Of a stretch of DNA of 64,000 nt, positions 62,413 to 64,000 are shown one piece after another. A model generated the notes under the pieces. The model had not been told where the DNA came from, searched no databases, and saw nothing but the letters and a program-made list of their open reading frames with translations. The DNA comes from Thalassomonas haliotis (GTDB taxonomy: Bacteria > Pseudomonadota > Gammaproteobacteria > Enterobacterales > Alteromonadaceae), in assembly GCF_028657945.1 (NCBI RefSeq), contig NZ_CP059693.1:2852001-2916000 (forward strand), written 5' to 3'. The position numbers were made by a program, and so were the translations under genes. Each line of letters opens with the position of its first letter. Positions within the stretch are counted from its first letter, which is position 1.

Positions 62413-64000
62413 TCAGACACCAAGTTGCTGGAGAGCTTCTGTTTTTTTGTGTTCTCCGTGGGCGATAAGCGTATTCAGTATTGCTTCGCGGTTGATGGGT
62501 TTATTAATAAAGTCATCCATGCCGGCATCAAAGCATTTTTGTTTATCCTCGGTTTGGCTACCGGCGCTAATGGCGATGATTTTAATATGTTGCCCCGCCT
62601 CTTCCTGCCGCCTGATTTGCCTTGCCGCTTCAAAGCCGTCCATTTCCGGCATAAAGCAGTCCATAAAAATAATATCAAAGACTTCGCGCTGCCAAAGTTC
62701 GATGGCTTTTCGGCCATCATCGGCTATGGTCACTTCGCAGTTAAAACTTTTTAATATTTTCGTCGCGACGATTTGGTTAACCCGGATATCTTCTACCAGC
62801 AAGATATTCAGATCAAAATTATGGTCTTGATCAACCTGGGGTTCAAAGGTTTTTTTGGCAGAATATTTAGTAAAGACCTGGGTATTAAAAATGGAATTGG
62901 ATAATACCAGGTTAATGATATTAAGGATTTCATGATCTTTGGCCGGGGTGGCCATTAATCCCTGGATCCCGGCTTTTTGGCATTTTTCGATATCGCTGTG
63001 CTCGGGCTCTGCACTGGTTAAAATGATTTTAAGCTGGACAAATTTTGCATTTTTGCGAATGGATTGGGCCAGGTCGTAACCACTGCTGCCCGACATGTTT
63101 TTATCCACCAGTAACAAATGGTAGGGATTGCCGCAGTTAAATTGCTTATTGAGCTGTTCAAAAAGTTCATCGGTGTTGGAAATCTCATCGGTGATCATAC
63201 CCCAGCCGGTGAGTAAAGGTTTGATCACTTTTAAATTCAGGAATTCATCATCGACATATAACACCCTTTTATTGGTGAGCTGCCGTAAGTCTTCCTCGCT
63301 TTTAGATAAGACATGGGAAGTGGTGCTAAAAGCTATTTCGAAAGAGAAATGTGAGCCCTGGTTGTGATTACTTTGTAAATGAATTTCACTGTCCATAGCC
63401 TCCACCAGCTCTTTGCATATTGCCAGACCTAAACCTGTGCCTTCATATTTACGTGTGGTGGAATTGTCCACCTGGGAAAATTTTTCAAAAACCTTATCCT
63501 GATGCGCCTGGTCAATGCCGATCCCCGTATCATAGACATTAAATAGAATCCTTTGCTTTTGTGGTTGCTGCTCAAGGCATTCAACCTTGAGTAAAACATG
63601 TCCGGTGTGGGTAAACTTGATGGCATTGCCTACCAGGTTAGACAACACTTGCCGCAGGCGCATGGGATCCCCGAGAAAGTAATGATCTATGCTGGACTCT
63701 ATTTGCAACTTCAGCGCCAGTCCTTTTTCCTTAGCCCTGGGAGTGAAGAGCTCTATCACACCTTCACATAATTCTGTCAGGCTAAATTCTATGGATTCGA
63801 TTTCCAGCCGGCCGGACTCTATTTTAGACAAATCGAGCACGCCGTTGATGAGATCTAACAGGTTATAGGAAGAGCGATTGATAATTTCTGCCAGGTGCAG
63901 TTGTTCTTCATTGAGATTGGAAGAAAGCAAGAGGGAAGTGGTACCTATGATACCGTTCATGGGAGTGCGGATCTCATGGCTCATATTGGCAACAAATTCG
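62413..64000 (-). CDS. Hybrid sensor histidine kinase with two receiver domains (5' end outside window)
   Basis: The frame runs off the right edge; the first ATG in the window (63984) is the Met of the H-box and not the real start. About 529 residues visible: HisKA with [11 protein letters not shown], HATPase with [18 protein letters not shown] and GTGLGLAI, then a receiver domain ([15 protein letters not shown], phospho-Asp in [14 protein letters not shown]) and a second receiver ([18 protein letters not shown], phospho-Asp in [24 protein letters not shown]). No HPt domain follows; the C-terminus ends in a short tail. Sensor input domain is not visible. Confidence 0.92.
   Translation of the reverse strand, partial: EFVANMSHEIRTPMNGIIGTTSLLLSSNLNEEQLHLAEIINRSSYNLLDLINGVLDLSKIESGRLEIESIEFSLTELCEGVIELFTPRAKEKGLALKLQIESSIDHYFLGDPMRLRQVLSNLVGNAIKFTHTGHVLLKVECLEQQPQKQRILFNVYDTGIGIDQAHQDKVFEKFSQVDNSTTRKYEGTGLGLAICKELVEAMDSEIHLQSNHNQGSHFSFEIAFSTTSHVLSKSEEDLRQLTNKRVLYVDDEFLNLKVIKPLLTGWGMITDEISNTDELFEQLNKQFNCGNPYHLLLVDKNMSGSSGYDLAQSIRKNAKFVQLKIILTSAEPEHSDIEKCQKAGIQGLMATPAKDHEILNIINLVLSNSIFNTQVFTKYSAKKTFEPQVDQDHNFDLNILLVEDIRVNQIVATKILKSFNCEVTIADDGRKAIELWQREVFDIIFMDCFMPEMDGFEAARQIRRQEEAGQHIKIIAISAGSQTEDKQKCFDAGMDDFINKPINREAILNTLIAHGEHKKTEALQQLGV

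Noticed and set aside
62401-62420. GGGGTCAGACACC near the kinase stop, reminiscent of REP-type elements
   Set aside because: Single copy, no palindromic partner nearby and partly coding; not enough to call a repeat element.
62329-62754. 141-codon plus-strand frame after the VOC gene
   Set aside because: Mostly antisense to the histidine kinase receiver domain and without domain features.

Overview
The window reads as the chromosome of a marine gammaproteobacterium. The gene sets metG/mrp/dcd, tesA/ybbA/ybbP, recC-recB-recD and mltC, the GGDEF/EAL signalling genes and the moderate base composition fit Alteromonadales. Colwelliaceae (Thalassomonas/Colwellia-like) is my best guess from protein style and cannot be proved here. 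Both ends cut genes: a dps gene on the left and a hybrid histidine kinase on the right.

Left part (1-8.1 kb): housekeeping genes. A partial Dps ferritin and metG converge on a terminator. mrp and dcd run rightwards, then come a YbhK/YvcK-type protein and a membrane c-di-GMP enzyme with a predicted periplasmic haem-binding sensor (CVDCH).

tRNA region (8.7-10.4 kb): a strong sigma70 promoter with an A/T-rich upstream element drives twelve tRNA genes (4 tRNA-Ala GGC, 8 tRNA-Glu TTC) ending at an intrinsic terminator. Most units are flanked by their own short inverted repeat, so 5' leader and 3' trailer could pair. A decayed tRNA-Glu copy and a truncated LysE-family gene follow.

Middle part (10.9-31.7 kb): a Tat-exported carotenoid oxygenase with a DUF2141 partner, opposite a membrane LytTR regulator; recQ; a DUF6795 protein; a CPA2 antiporter; tesA divergent from the YbbA/YbbP-type ABC system with both start codons on one CATG; a TIGR01777 epimerase; an AI-2E family permease with a cupin; an SGNH-like protein; a GFA-family protein; mltC. 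A norD-dnrP pair without norCBQ lies behind an FNR/DNR-like site. A DUF2855 gene lies behind a perfect 11-bp palindrome.

Most unusual part (31.8-46.6 kb): five same-strand genes that look like one functional unit. They are a GAF-domain/HlyD adaptor fusion, a PqqD-like/M50 protease/lipoyl-barrel fusion, a secreted HlyD adaptor with two SPOR-like domains each ending in CxxC, a 1,696-residue LEPR-XLL/DUF4347/cadherin-like repeat protein with a C-terminal membrane anchor, and a membrane PAS-GGEEF-degenerate GGDEF-EAL protein. Three junctions overlap or nearly touch; a 451-bp gap sits before the third gene. There is no ABC transporter or outer-membrane factor. I read it as an undescribed export, processing or anchoring system for a giant surface protein linked to c-di-GMP.

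Right part (46.7-64 kb): a MoxR-DUF58-TgpA (transglutaminase) operon, DUF2982 and DUF4870-like membrane proteins, recC-recB-recD with overlapping genes, a DUF3087-like protein, a VOC protein and the partial hybrid kinase.
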